Below, piece after piece: positions 12,811-25,237 of a stretch of 64,000 nucleotides of DNA. A program made the position numbers and the translations under genes. The notes beneath the pieces are model-generated. The model ran no database searches. It saw only the letters and a list, made by a program, of their open reading frames with translations, and had not been told where the DNA came from. Position 1 is the stretch's first letter. Every line of letters starts with the position of its first letter. The DNA is from Colias croceus. Taxonomy: Eukaryota; Arthropoda; Insecta; Lepidoptera; Pieridae. The stretch spans positions 8,556,001-8,620,000 of the forward strand of contig NC_059546.1 in the NCBI RefSeq assembly GCF_905220415.1, given 5' to 3'.

Positions 12811-13750
12811 CTATACAAGGAAGCTAAGGAAATCCTGTAGCACATTGCGCTCCGTGAAATGGTAATTAGGGAATGTATAATGGATAATTGTGTCTTGCGT
12901 CAACGTTTGGAATCGCAGATACAAGGAGCAATTTTGTGAGCGTCTAATTCGGGAATTTAGACGTTTTACGGGAAAGTTTAGGGTACAATTTTGTATTAAT
13001 AGGTAAGGCAAATGTAGGGCAATATACGTAGAATTATCTGAAATATACAAGTGGATTAGGTGGCACAAAAACAGGTATATTTTTATATTCATACATGGAT
13101 AATGTTAAAGCTACAGTACAAAAAGTAGGTACGTAAATTAGTAAATTATCTATCTGTAATATTATAATAGCTTGTATTACTGTTAGCACAGTGAAATTAG
13201 AAACAAGAACTTTTAGGCTACAATTAAGGATTGGCATTACAAGCTTTTTCATGGAAAAACATGAAAAAGCTTTTAATGTAGAGCACTCTAGGCTCTAAAT
13301 TGTAAAGCATATGTAAGCATAGTGCTTTATATATAATCTATACGCATTTTTTGGTCTACAAACTTGAGCGTAATTATAGGTATAATATAAATATATTATT
13401 TGTAGACATACAATCAGCAATTTTGTGAGCGTATCTTATATGAGAATTGAGATTTCACTAGAAATTTTAGGTATTGGGAATTAAATCTACGTGAGAAGGA
13501 TTATAACGTAGGGCAATAAACCTTAATCGGTTTTTCTTTTATATGAATCTTTGTATATAGGAGTAAATATATTTTTTGTAGACATACAAGGAGCATATTG
13601 ACGAGCATGTCTTATTCGAGAATAAAGCGATCCCTCGAGAACCGCGTTATCCATTCTGAAAAAAAAAACTGAACTAAAATCGGTTTAATAGTTTTTGAGC
13701 ACAGTTTTTGAGTTTATCGTGAACAGTAAATAATAATAATTTATCTTGTA
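12811..13750. repeat. Degenerate repeat cluster, three related copies
   Basis: Three copies share TACAAGGAGCAATTTTGTGAG-like words: TACAAGGAGC followed by AATTTTGTGAGCGTCT at about 12920, ACATACAATCAGCAATTTTG and TGAGCGTATC at about 13405, and ACATACAAGGAGCATATTGA at about 13581. The last two also share TTTGTAGACATACAA and are about 176 bases apart. The third continues into AAAATCGGTTTAATAGTTTT, a phrase typical of Helitron-like cores. The frames that overlap here look like repeat by-products. Confidence 0.5.
13241..13272. repeat. 13-bp perfect inverted repeat, 6-nt loop
   Basis: AAGCTTTTTCATG, loop GAAAAA, then CATGAAAAAGCTT. Confidence 0.85.
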
Positions 13751-15533
13751 TATTATTAAGTATATAGGAAAACCTATAATATTCAAAATTCAAGCGTCAT
13801 CACAATTCATTTAATAGTATGTTTCCTCGACCCGAACATAAACACTGCGATATAAATCTGTCCATTTACGCAATTTATGGTCCGTGCACTTGCCCGATGT
13901 AATAAAATCGTCAGTACTTTTAATCAACGTAAATATTTACGTAAAAATATATGGAAACTTTTATGTTTATTTTTGGAAAAAGGGTTTAATATTGTAGGAA
14001 TGGATGTGTGTTTCTTTCATCGAAATCCGTTTATAGATAAAAAATTTGATGTTTTTATTAAAATAAAATGAAATAATATTTAATACTTACTTTATATTAT
14101 AATAAATACTACCTAATACCTATACTATTTATTCTTTTGGATATCTCATTCTATTGGATATTAAATAATATTAAAATTAAAACAAGTAAAAAATTGTTTA
14201 ACCTTTGCGTAACTTCTTATGTAGGTTACTTCAGAAAGCACCTTACTCTAAGCTAGTACACATGTTCTCACTTCCACCACACTTTCACCTTCATCACACT
14301 CAAAACGGTAGTGTGTACTCCCCTATTAATGAATTCAACAGCCATAACAACGCTTTCAATGCATCACACGGCTGACGTCGCCTAGCTGGATACCTCCTAA
14401 ATTCATGAGTTGATAAGAGAAGCCATTTCACTAATGGATTGCCCCCAAAATAAAGGGTCGATGTTAGAAACTGCGAAGATAATTTTTATCATTCCAATCT
14501 CGATAAAAACCATTTGGATGGATTCAATAAGTTAAACAGTTTTTGATGGATTATTTTCCTGATGTACGTTATTCAAAAATTGGTTATTTTAATACTGATT
14601 TTCCGGCAGCCCAAAAGGTTCAGTTGTAGGTAAATAAAATAGATAGCCTTTTTTCATATTATTTACCCTAATAGGTATCCGTTTGTATGTAATATAAATA
14701 CCTAGATCATAATATTATGTGTAACTGTAACGCAAAAAATAAGAACAATATTTATATTCTATTCAAAATCAACAAAGAAAATGAAACAGCTTGAGAGTGT
14801 GTAAATATAAATAAAGAAAGTATTAATAAAATAAAATAGCTAGATACCTGCGTCTACTTTTACCCGGGAGCTGTTCTATTATGGACAAGGGATGTGACAC
14901 AAAACTAATCAAGAGTAAATAATTGGAATTAAATCAGTGAGTGTGCCGACCCAGTGCGCTGTGCGTACTGAAATACAACACTAATCGTATTAGTCGCGCT
15001 TTACTGTTTTGCTTTTAGCCCCTTTTAGCTAGGGATGTGCACGGATGTCGATAATTAGACGAGGCATGTCAACGTTACTTTACGTTTAGTATTTTGAATA
15101 ACCTGTGCCTTATTTGATGATTTTGCAAATATTTATTATTATTTACCCATTCAAAATTGAGTTTTATAATTCGATTCCTAAAAAGCACTAGTTATACTGT
15201 GCGTAATATACTTACCTTGTACTTTTGCCAAACTTCCATGAAAAAACTTTTAGTTTAAAAAGATGGCATTGCATGAAAACCTACATTTTATTCTCATTTA
15301 CATATTAATAACATAAAATAATGACATATAAAATTGTGTGCTCATTAAAAATATAAGTTAGTAATTTGATAATTTCTGCATAAATTATCTAGCGTGCAAA
15401 AGCAAAACCAATTGCGTAAAATGAAATTGTGATTTTCAAATTAGGTCAGCTATGTTTTGAATGTTTTATCCACATATTGCAATAAGTGAAATTAATTTTA
15501 GACATTAGTATTTTATTATTTATAGTAATATTA

Positions 15534-15556
15534 TTTTCTATTCTATTCTATTCTGT
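15534..15556 (+). repeat. (TTCTA)n microsatellite
   Basis: Four near-perfect TTCTA units. Confidence 0.75.
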
Positions 15557-15926
15557 TATAATTTTTCCTTTTTTTTAAATTTAAATAGATGATATATCAT
15601 CGATGTTTTGTTTCCCTGCATCCTTTTTCTTATACTTACCTTTTATTTCAGGTGAACAGCTATAAAGGCAAGCCTTCATCCCCAGTAAAATGTATTATTA
15701 GAACCCAACAGAGCCAAAAAATATTTAATTAATCCATAATTTGATTGAGTCTGATTTGTCAACCTTCTTATAAGATACGGAAGACTTATCACTTTTTATT
15801 ATTTTGTAATTAACGTATTAGCTTAAAGTGATGAAAGAACGTTAATCGCTGCCTTAAATAACGAAATATGGAACACTGACTTATTCATGGTGTTATAAAA
15901 TGTTTTTATTTTTATTTTTTCTTAAA

Positions 15927-16407
15927 TCTATACATATAATAAATCTGTAGAAGGGTCAATTCTGTACATTGAAAATATTGAAAAAATAAATAGCAGGGGG
16001 TGTTACTGGATCGATACCAAACCCAAATATGTGATTAAAAAAATTTTTGTCTGTCTGTCTGTCTGTCTGTATGTGAAGGCATCACGTGAAAACTAGCGGT
16101 TCGATTTCGATGAAACTTGGTATAATTATAACTTATTATCCTGGGCGTAAAATAGGATACTTTTTATCCTGGAAAAATACGTAGAAAAAAATTAATCTTA
16201 ATTTTTCAGTTTTATCCATAGACGTTGTTCCGTAGAACCGCGAACACACGTTGCGTACCTATTATTATAGGCCTAGCCGTATTTGGGAATTGGGTCCAAT
16301 AGATATTTATAAGATTTTATTGTCAGAGGTACCTACTCAAAATGGAGAAATAAACCATCCACGCGAAGACCGACATCCACGCGGACGGAGTCGCGGGCGG
16401 AAGCTAG
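15927..16407 (+). mobile_element. Helitron-like element, long type, copy A
   Basis: A ~480-bp element with head TCTATACATATAATAAATCT, GTAGAAGGGTCAATTCTGTA, an internal (GTCT)n microsatellite, and the tail CGGAGTCGCGGGCGGAAGCTAGT (final CTAG followed by T). It is almost the same as copy B at 34771-35217, differing by a few short indels and substitutions. The ~72-codon plus-strand frame inside it is not a gene. Confidence 0.85.
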
Positions 16408-17559
16408 TAAAGAATAAGAACCCACCTCTACTATGGCATACGAATTCAATATTGCAGTTTTATAGATAGCTTTATAAGTTATAATAAAGGAAGCGCAACT
16501 TTCTCGTTTCAAAAAATCGGGCTTTAAAACGTTGTTATTGTTATTACAAAATATAAAAAAGCCTGTGAATATTGCGTTAATTATTATTCAACCAATTTGC
16601 ATGCACGCTTATACAGTAAATAAACTACCTTCCTTCCCTACATCTAGAATATGGCGGAATATAAACCCAGGGGAACTTTAGAGCTATATTATGTACACAA
16701 TTACCTTGTGAATTACTGTAGGAAGAGTTGAAATTTTACCATTTTAAGTTTATGATAAAGAGTTAACAATAATGTAGAAAACATAATATTATAGGATAGT
16801 TTCTGCAAAAAAAAAAAAAGAATACACAATAAATCATATTTGTCGTGTTTTATTTTTTAATTTTACTGGATAGCTAGAGAGGCAACAAAGGCAGAACAAA
16901 CCGAAAACAAAAGCATAGAATTAAAATAATAACGAAAAGAGCGTGTGTGCCGAGCACAATTAGTGTCAGACGTGAAAATTCTTTGGCAAGATTCAAAGAT
17001 AGCAAAATCGTCGCTTTATTTCGTCGTGATGGTATTGCCTGGCCTTGAAACTTTACTCTGAACGCGCCCTAAAAAGTTTCATTTAAAAAACACAGAAAGC
17101 AAACAAGCAAACAAAAAAACTAATGCTACTTATATTTCTCGTATGCATTCAATCATCAGTCCTATTCCTAACACGGAATTTCCGTTTCAAAACTAAAAAT
17201 TCCGCCCTCAAACTTAAAAGCACATAAAACTTTGGCAAGTTACATTAGTCGTTTGTCTAGGAAGACAAATGGTGTTTGTTCTTCAAATTGACTTAGAGTT
17301 TGATGCCTTAGCCTCTTATGTGAATTCACTTTGTTACATTTTGCAGTACGCTCTGTAGTTTCGAGTTGTGGGTGTACTTTAGACTATATTTAGTACTGAA
17401 TTATAAAACATTATGTATGTAGAGGTAGAATTGGGTCAGTGGTGTGCTGGGAAGTTACTCCAGGATAGAATCGATGTTTCAATTGTAGATTGAGAGCAGT
17501 GTGACATGTGTGACAGAAATATCCAAATTTCTATCTTCACTGTGTTCTTTATATCTCTA

Positions 17560-17738
17560 CTAGCTTACCGCCCGCGGCTTCGCCCGCTTTCTTTAAAACG
17601 ATTTGAGATTTAAACTATCCTATCTCTCAAGTTGGATCGAACTGCACAAGGTGAGCGAATTTTAGTATAATCGGTTAAGTGGTTTAGGAGTCCATTGAGG
17701 ACAAACATTGTGACACGAGATTTATATATATTAAGATA
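17560..17738 (-). mobile_element. Helitron-like element (TCGTGTCACAATG-head type)
   Basis: On the plus strand it opens CTAGCTTACCGCCCGCGGCT and TCGCCCGC, and ends with the reverse of ATATATATAAATCTCGTGTC. On the minus strand this is head-to-tail with the usual GCGGGCGAAGCCGCGGGCG terminus. Confidence 0.78.
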
Positions 17739-19775
17739 TCGATCTAAATGATTTCAAATTTCGTTTATAAATTGTACAAGAACACAATGAGTTTCTGCCA
17801 ATATTGAGGGTGTAAAATCTGCATTTATCCACAAATATATTATAATTTTAACATTAATATCTTTTTGTTCTGTTGAGAGGTATAAGGTTCAAATACTTTA
17901 CCTCTAACTGAAACGCTAAGCGAATCCAGAAACTTTGAGTTTTAAGCCGTAAATATGTTATCTATTGTTTCAAAATATCTTTTCTGAATATTATACTTTA
18001 ATATAAGTTAGATGGGAATATTATGTATCCATTTTTTTGTTGAAATAATTATTTTCCCGTCCGTGATGATACTGCTTTGAGGGTGATTTAAGTAAATCTC
18101 GCTGTTTGAATTAAAAACGTAGGTAATTTCATATTATTTCTCAGAAAGGAAATTTATTTTTTCTTTGATACATTAAAATTCTAGATATTTTCATAAATAT
18201 TAAGATTAATACTATAATTAGACACATTCGTATAACTTTTTTACACTACAATTACGCTAATACCGTTTTATAGTTTTTTTACCAGAATAAAAAATTCTGA
18301 TTATAAAGCGAAACAAGATATTTCACCCACGCCTCAAATTATCATTTAATTACATGCTATCAGAGAATTTATTACAGTACCGTTACGTAGCCGAAAAAAA
18401 ACAACTTTTTTATAAAAAGCGACCAAGGCAACACATTTAATCCAAGCTTAGGGCTAATCATGCGTCAGCCTATACGGGTCAGAGATCGCTCATAGTTAAT
18501 CGGGGTAATCCATTTAACAGACAAGTCGGCAATGACCAGCCAACGTTGACCCCTCAGCCCGACATTCTTTGTACATGAAAGAAATAAAATGAACGAGCGT
18601 CGCCGCTCCAAAGGGATCTAGGGTAAATGGTGACGGTTTATCAGGTCGTAAATTTCTGCGGGTATCTAGCATCAAGCTGTCCATAAGCCCTTACAAAAAT
18701 TTCACGGCTAAACGCTCTGTATATTTTAGGCTTGATAAAGTATCGGCTATTTTTATACGTCGTTTTATAGCGTGGGCGTACAAGATATATACAGACATAA
18801 TTAATTTGTGTCTGAGAAGTGAATCTCGCACCGTTTAACATAAAAAACACACAAGAGTTTTAATATACTTTTCGCTTGCTTTGAGTTATGGACATCAATT
18901 TATTAATTTAACCTTCAAAGGCTTAAACATTTATGCTTCCATCCGTTTGTATGGCCAAATAACATGTCACATGTTACATAATACTTTAAGCGTAACATTA
19001 TTGTTAAATAAAAAAATACCAAGAAAGTAGAATACCAAGAATGTAGATTGTAGAACAGTACAAAATTCGGGTGGTTTAGACTGAAACATTCAATGCGGGT
19101 GGGTCAAGTGCGATGTCGTTGTTGAGATGCATTGAACGTGAGATTTTAAGTTTAACATTTCTTGAAAGCTATTCAGAAGGGTATATTTTTCTTTTATTCG
19201 TCCTTTTCAGGCGCATTTAAAATTGTATTTGCATCTACTTGTAACATACTTGAAAGCGGTCATTTGTTTTACGAAACACATATAGAACATTTTCAATTTA
19301 TTGAATTAAGATTTTTTAATAAAGAACTTCACATTTAATATACTTGATATTATTTTCATTTTTATGTAGTAGGTATACATAATATGAATAACATATTTTC
19401 ATAATGAATTGCGCATATAATATTATGTATAACATATCCTACCGAAACCCCATTATAAGAAAGAACACACATGACATCACGCAATACATGAAGCCCCAAG
19501 TAACAATATCACAACAATATTCCGTTTACAAAGCATTTCTATCAAAAACCAATTCAATTTCCGCATGGCAACAGGACATAAACAACCTCACCCCGTATTT
19601 TATCATTGACTTGATTTATATCGCCAAATTAATTTTGCTTTCAGTAGATTGTTTTTGAAGATGGATAAGCTTCGGGTCAAGTTATATGCCTCTATTTTAT
19701 AGATAAATTTACACTTCACTTTATTAAAGCTAATTGGAACGGTTAAGGGTGGTTTGAATGTATAATTTATTATTT

Positions 19776-19793
19776 TATGGTATGGTATGGTAT
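19776..19793 (+). repeat. (TATGG)n microsatellite
   Basis: Three consecutive TATGG units followed by TATTAG. Confidence 0.75.
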
Positions 19794-19849
19794 TAGTAAT
19801 GCAATCTATAATTGTATACCATGGCTCATTTTTGGAATGTAAACTTTGG

Positions 19850-19996
19850 ACATTTTTTTAAAAGAGCAACTAAGGAGTTTCTTGCCGGTTCATCTCCATA
19901 GATACTGCTTTCCGAATCGGTGGTAAATGTAAAAAAAAAATTGTAATGACGATTCAAAAGTGCTTCTATATAATAAATAAATGTTTGAGTTTGAGG
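19850..19996 (+). mobile_element. 5'-truncated non-LTR retrotransposon, 3' end
   Basis: Contains GAGCAACTAAGGAGTTTCTT and GCCGGTTCATCTCC, CCGAATCGGTGGTAAATG and ATTCAAAAGTGCTTCTATAT, ending in AATAAATAAATGTTTGAGTTTGAG. This is a widespread lepidopteran LINE 3' end, recognised from memory of such tails. A shorter copy is at 39.3 kb. Confidence 0.65.
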
Positions 19997-22950
19997 AATG
20001 AAACTTCGTAAAATGAAAATGACTAAAACATTGTAAGGCTGTAAATAAAAATAAAGTAAAAAGAGAAATACGAATATTATTTAGAATGAAGAGTCTAGTG
20101 AACCTTTTCATTTATTTATTGACTTTAAATATATTATATAAAAATATCTCAAATTTCACTTAGTGTTAACCTAACTCAAGAAATCTTATAGAAGTCTTAG
20201 TATAAAAACTTATTTAGTTAACAAATAAATTACAATTTCTCCATACATTTTTTTATTCATGAGACTATTATTTTTACTACAATAAAATTTGTTTAAGTAT
20301 GTTACTAACGTTATGTTAACAATATCAAGCCAACTATGACTTAAATCAAAATTAATTATTTAGATAACGACTCGGCACAATTAATGTTGCTACGAATATT
20401 CGGCAAAGGTACCTAAAACGTTTGCAAATTAAGCTATTATTGAGATGTATGTTCAAAGTTAATACAGTTATTAGCTGGAACAAGTAAGATAATGATCAAA
20501 TAGTTAAAGCGTGCTTATACTGGAAGTCACAGATAATATATTAGTAGCTTATTATATACGTTAGCGTTCGCAAATAGTTAATGTTGAATTTTGAGGAATT
20601 AATGAAATAGTTATTATAACTGTATCCAACTAATTATTGTTTCAAGTATCTTATAGTTTAGATGCCAGGATAACATGCAATTTATAGACACATTAATAAA
20701 AAAATAGGCTATATTATTTATTTATTTGGAAACCCAATATGTACAATTTTGGAGCTATATATCTAAGAACTTAACTATATTTACTTAACAATTAAAAGGT
20801 TACACATCTTTATACAAATCACATACCTACATAAAAATACTTCATACATCTATCTTTCCCATTATAAAATTCACATAAAATTAAAACGAAAACAACACTC
20901 AAATAAACTAAAATAAACTTATAAATATGCAAAATGTATCTGTCACATGCACGTCTAAACTCTTTAATAATATAAACAACAAGTTTTATAAAGCTATTTT
21001 GTTTGTGACATTAGTTGGAGCAAAACTGTATGAAACTAGGCCAGAATACACTACGTTAGCATAAACTGATGCATAAGTTTTTACTTACAGTTTTAGTATG
21101 TAGTTACGAAAACAACTCTTAAAATGTTCCATTTTAAATGACACTTAAAAATTGTGTAAAATATTTTTACTAATAAAATTACTTGTTCAAAATATTATTA
21201 ATACTCACAGTTCTTTGTGGTTTTACCCGAATGGAATTCCATGAGCCAAAGCTTTTTTGTCCTACTATCACACTAGGATTTAATTTTGGTAAAAAATATT
21301 ACCTTTGTGCAAATGACAAAACAAACAGACAAACTGTGGTGTTTCTATTAAATGTAAATTATTTATTACAACTTTATACAACACTAATATTAAAGCTATT
21401 GTATACTAACATCGATTCAGTCATTAATTCATTAGTCATTAGTCATTAAAATTATAATCTCATTTAATATTTTGCTCAGTATTTTACCTACACGTTATAC
21501 ACAATATCCCAAAAATGTTTTCGTTTCACAAACACTAGGTTTGTAGGAAAATGCACGAATACAAAGCCATTTTCGTGATTATTTTGTAAAAGCGTTGTAT
21601 AACGCACTAGCTATGTTTACGTTATTTTATGCCTCACCTACATTCTAAAGATAAGTACAACCCGGCATTTATCCGAGGTTCTAATTTTCGCACCTTATTG
21701 GGGCGTAAAATATATGCTAAGGATGTGTCTGCATGCTTTTAATTCTTTTATACATAAACTTTTAATGTGAGATTTTTCTTTATAAATTGATAGGTAAAAG
21801 CGGTTTTGAATAAGACATTTCTTTTTAAATTTGTATATTCAATGTTAACGTTCGATATAATTCATGGAAAATATTTATTTTGTTATGAATTATATTTCAA
21901 ATACTGAATGTTTGTTATCTTTAAAAATGGGTTAAATTTGTACACATAATATGTAGTTGTATTGTTCAAAAGATAATTATATTTTTGTTAAAAATGTATG
22001 CTAGGCAATTTTCTACTTACATACTGATGACCCTGTTTGCTATTGGTGCATTTTGTTTATTATGTAGGTATAGATTACTCCTCTGTGCTCTATTTAGAAA
22101 TCTAACCACAGCATGAGGCAACATCAAAGACCATTCTACACTCCCAAAGAAGACCAAAACCAACGAAGCGAAATATAAATTAAACGGAAAAACATATCCC
22201 TTTTTCGTAATGCAGAGGGAAACCAACCTTGTAGAAACGGACCCTCTAGTTAAGGACCCTTACATAAACTTAACAAAGGTGCTAACGGTAGGGACCATAT
22301 GTAGCAGACAGGTAACATAAATTGCTGAACCCTTTTACTTCGCAAATTACAAAAGTGGATCGCTAATGATGTCAACCGCCGATCTTGGGTGAGATTAGAA
22401 GTGTACGAGAATGTTCCTTACGGTTGTCATTCTTCTGAATTATGTGAGGAACGTGTGGTTACATTCCAACGTGTGATATGTGTTGAAAGAGAAGCCTTAT
22501 TTCTAAAGTAAAGGTAAACAATAATTCTTCATAATTAAAGATCCAATATTTTGTTGGCAAACAACAGAGGTATTTTAAATAATTACTACATGATATCGTT
22601 CATTATTTTTTAATATATCTTGAATTTTAGCTTAGCATTAGGTAGCATTACCGTTTCATAACTTAAGATAATTTAAAATTACAGTTTGTTAAGTTTATGT
22701 TAAACTAAAACAAAAATTTAAAATAATCTGTATGTGTGTGTGTATGTGACAGACATAAATGTTCTATACACAATCTATGAATGTCAGCGAACATAAGTGA
22801 GACCTGGGGTGTGATTTTAGTATTATATTAGTAAATTTCAGTTCTATGTCGAACTCGAGTCTCAAGTGTGTGTAGAGAAAATTAAGCTAGAGCTTCCATT
22901 GCAATTCAAGTGTGGGTTTTGCTAGATTAAAGGTTAAGAAATATTAAGTA

Positions 22951-23164
22951 CTAGCTTTCCACCCGCAGCTTCGCCCGCGCAGTCAAAGAAAAACCCGCAT
23001 AGTTCCCGTTCCCGTGGGATTTCTGGGATAAAACCTAGCCTATGTCCTTTCTCGGGTATCAAAATATCTCTATACCAAATTTCATGCAAATTGGTTCAGT
23101 AGTTAAGGCGTGATTGAGTAACAGACAGACAGAGTTACTTTCGCATTTATAATATTAGTATGGA
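22951..23164 (-). mobile_element. Helitron-like element (TCCATACTAATATTATAAATGCG type)
   Basis: Well preserved on the minus strand: TCCATACTAATATTATAAAT head, CAATTTGCATGAAATTTGGT core, GCGGGCGAAGCTGCGGGTGG tail and CTAG|T. It lies only 235 bp upstream of the acceptor of exon 1, so it may be within a 5' intron or near regulatory DNA of the A2M-family gene. Confidence 0.85.
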
Positions 23165-23398
23165 TAAATATATTGTATTTTTGGTAATAACTAAATTCTA
23201 TAATGTAGAATATAGAAAATTTTAGCGCAAGATAATATTATGAATATTTTAAGTTATGAATTTGAATAAATACGATTATTACTCAATAATAACACTTTTC
23301 ATATTATGATTGCGATTATAAAACTAAACCTGATTAATTATCAAATTTTTAGAACCTGAATTTCTTCTGAAGTTTAAATTATTATTCTTTTGTTTCAG

Positions 23399-23448
23399 AA
23401 TATTCTGGAAGGTTAAATTCGGAAATGCGCTGACAAGGATTTTCCAAA
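23399..23448 (+). promoter_or_regulatory. 5' UTR part of exon 1, with a two-codon uORF
   Basis: The sequence TTTTGTTTCAG ends at 23398 and is a good splice acceptor, so the start codon probably sits in an internal exon and one or more 5' UTR exons lie upstream. The UTR contains ATG CGC TGA at 23425-23433, a minimal upstream reading frame. It is in the same frame as the main ATG, so its stop blocks any longer in-frame start. The upstream UTR exon and promoter were not identified. Confidence 0.55.
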
Positions 23449-23513
23449 ATGGCCGCGGGCGCGCTTTTAATATTGGCGCTTTTCTTTACCGCTGCTGCAG
23501 CTAAATGCACTAC
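23449..23513 (+). CDS. A2M-family gene, coding part of exon 1 (signal peptide)
   Basis: The frame begins MAAGALLILALFFTAAAAKC: a short neutral N-terminus, a hydrophobic core (residues 5-13) and an Ala-rich cleavage zone. This is a classic secretory signal peptide, with cleavage probably after Ala17 or Ala18. The start is chosen because an in-frame TGA lies 18 bases upstream and the context CCAAAATGG suits an insect initiation site. The donor AC|GTAAGTA ends the exon in phase 2, and the split codon is completed as Thr by the next exon. Cys20 could form a disulfide in the mature protein. A Helitron-like element ends about 235 bases upstream of this exon's acceptor. Confidence 0.85.
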
Positions 23514-23667
23514 GTAAGTATTATTTCATAGTAGATGAAGAACATAATTATTAATTAACAGAACATGGCAAGCACCATAGGGCCTAGCTTTCAAATAAAA
23601 AAGTAATTATTTGATAATTGGTTCACTCAGTAAAAAGTTTTGAGGTAACAAAGCCAAAAAAAGGTAG

Positions 23668-23708
23668 AGTCAAATTTAAAACCTCTTCCTTTTTCGAAGT
23701 CGGTTAAT
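23668..23708 (-). repeat. Relic of the AACCGACTT-tail repeat, inverted
   Basis: The minus strand reads TTAACCGACTTCGAAAAAGG AAGAGG, matching the plus-strand relic near 4.3 kb. It lies in intron 1 about 150 bases after exon 1. Confidence 0.5.
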
Positions 23709-25206
23709 ATAAGTTTTGTTTTAGGTTGCTTAGGGATTGGACAAAATGTGACTCGAGATTTCTTATAATTCAATGAATAACTTGTAGGTACGAATAGATG
23801 TTAAAGAATAACATTTAAATGAGTTTTAAAAGTATGAATTCTATGTCTTCTTTCAATAATAGAAAAAGTTCTTAGTTATTTCTTCGCTCGTTATAAAAGT
23901 AACTTATAGCAAAGATTTTTTATGAATGTTGTTTCAGTATATAAATCAAGACATTATTATTGCTAGGTATTTCATCATAATTTATGTTTAATAGCACTTT
24001 TTTAAAGCACTCAAATTACTTCCATTTGCGAAAACAAAAACAACATCAACGTTTTCATCTTTCAAATTAGCCCACAATAATCAGAATTATCTTTTCATAA
24101 AACGTTTAAAATAATTCACAAACGAGTCACTTTGTATGTTTTGCGTTAAAAATATTATAAATGATTAAAACGTGTACTCGACCTTCTAAAACTGTTTCAT
24201 TTCATGAAAGTGAAAACGTGTCAAGGAACCGTGATGTTGATATGCGGTGTATCTGAATCCAAACGTTTTAATGATGCAGGCCGAGCTGTGGCACGAATTT
24301 CTATCTTCTAACTGAGCTGTATTTGTGACACTTTATTTTAAAAGTTAAGTTTGTTTTAGTTTAAAACTAACACTTTAAATTGTATACTCATACTACGTAA
24401 ACGTGAATTTTAAGTGCATTGAGAGTTAATTTTAAATTGTGTTAATGTGAATTTAATGTTTTCTGTTGAACTTATTGTTCTTTCTATATAATGCATTATT
24501 CTTTCTTTCTATGTGTAAACATATGGTCAGTTTTCTGACATGATAAATTTAGGGTTTTAATTTAGCATTACTGTTTGGCCAAAAGCCAAGACTTATACTA
24601 ATAAAATAGTTCTTAGGTGACCTTTGAAACACAGCATTTCTGCTGCTGACAAGACACTCTTCAAACGACTAGCCCTTTACACTACTTAACTCGACTACAA
24701 TAATATTTATTTAATAGAGAAAAGAAAAAATATACTTTTGATGAACTATATATTATGTCTCGAGAAACAATCAATACAATGTCCTCAACATCACAAATAA
24801 TGACAACAATATCCTCTTTACAAAGTGAACAATACTCTTAATTGCGTCGTATTAAATCATTGTCTTGTTTGGTGAATAAGGGGAATGTCAAAGGTATCAG
24901 AATTACGATGACAGCTGAGTCTCGACTTGAGAGGCTGTATCATTAGAGCTTTCCATCAATCACCAAAAAGCGCTGACTGTAGCCAATAAAGTCACGGACA
25001 TAACGGTATAATGAGACAGTTTGAAGATCGTTACAAAATTATGAAATAGGAGGCCTTTGTACTATATAAATGTACGTTACAAAAGTGCAAAAGGGAATGA
25101 TAAGAAGTGTTGATAGAGATAGGCTTTCTATTCTAGAACTTCATTTTATATTTAGGCAATATTTTATTGAGTTAAAAAACTTACGGGTATGAGCCGTCAC
25201 ACAAAT

Positions 25207-25237
25207 TATTTTATTTATTTATTTATTTATTTATTCA
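25207..25237 (+). repeat. (TTTA)n microsatellite in intron 1
   Basis: Seven or so TTTA units ending in TTCAGGGCCACTTAC. The adjoining A-rich 500 bp may be the decayed tail of a retroelement, but no diagnostic motif was seen. Confidence 0.75.

Larger units (their letters stand above)
1..23398. other. Upstream region without a recognised gene
   Basis: AT-rich DNA with only short, stop-interrupted frames. It holds Helitron-like copies, a modular TIR element at 10.1-11.4 kb, a truncated non-LTR retrotransposon end at 19.8 kb, a degenerate repeat cluster at 12.9-13.6 kb and simple repeats, all listed separately. Any promoter and 5' UTR exon of the A2M-family gene should lie here or further left, but none could be pinned down. 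The stretch 18430-18850 is richer in GC and not obviously repetitive. Confidence 0.6.
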
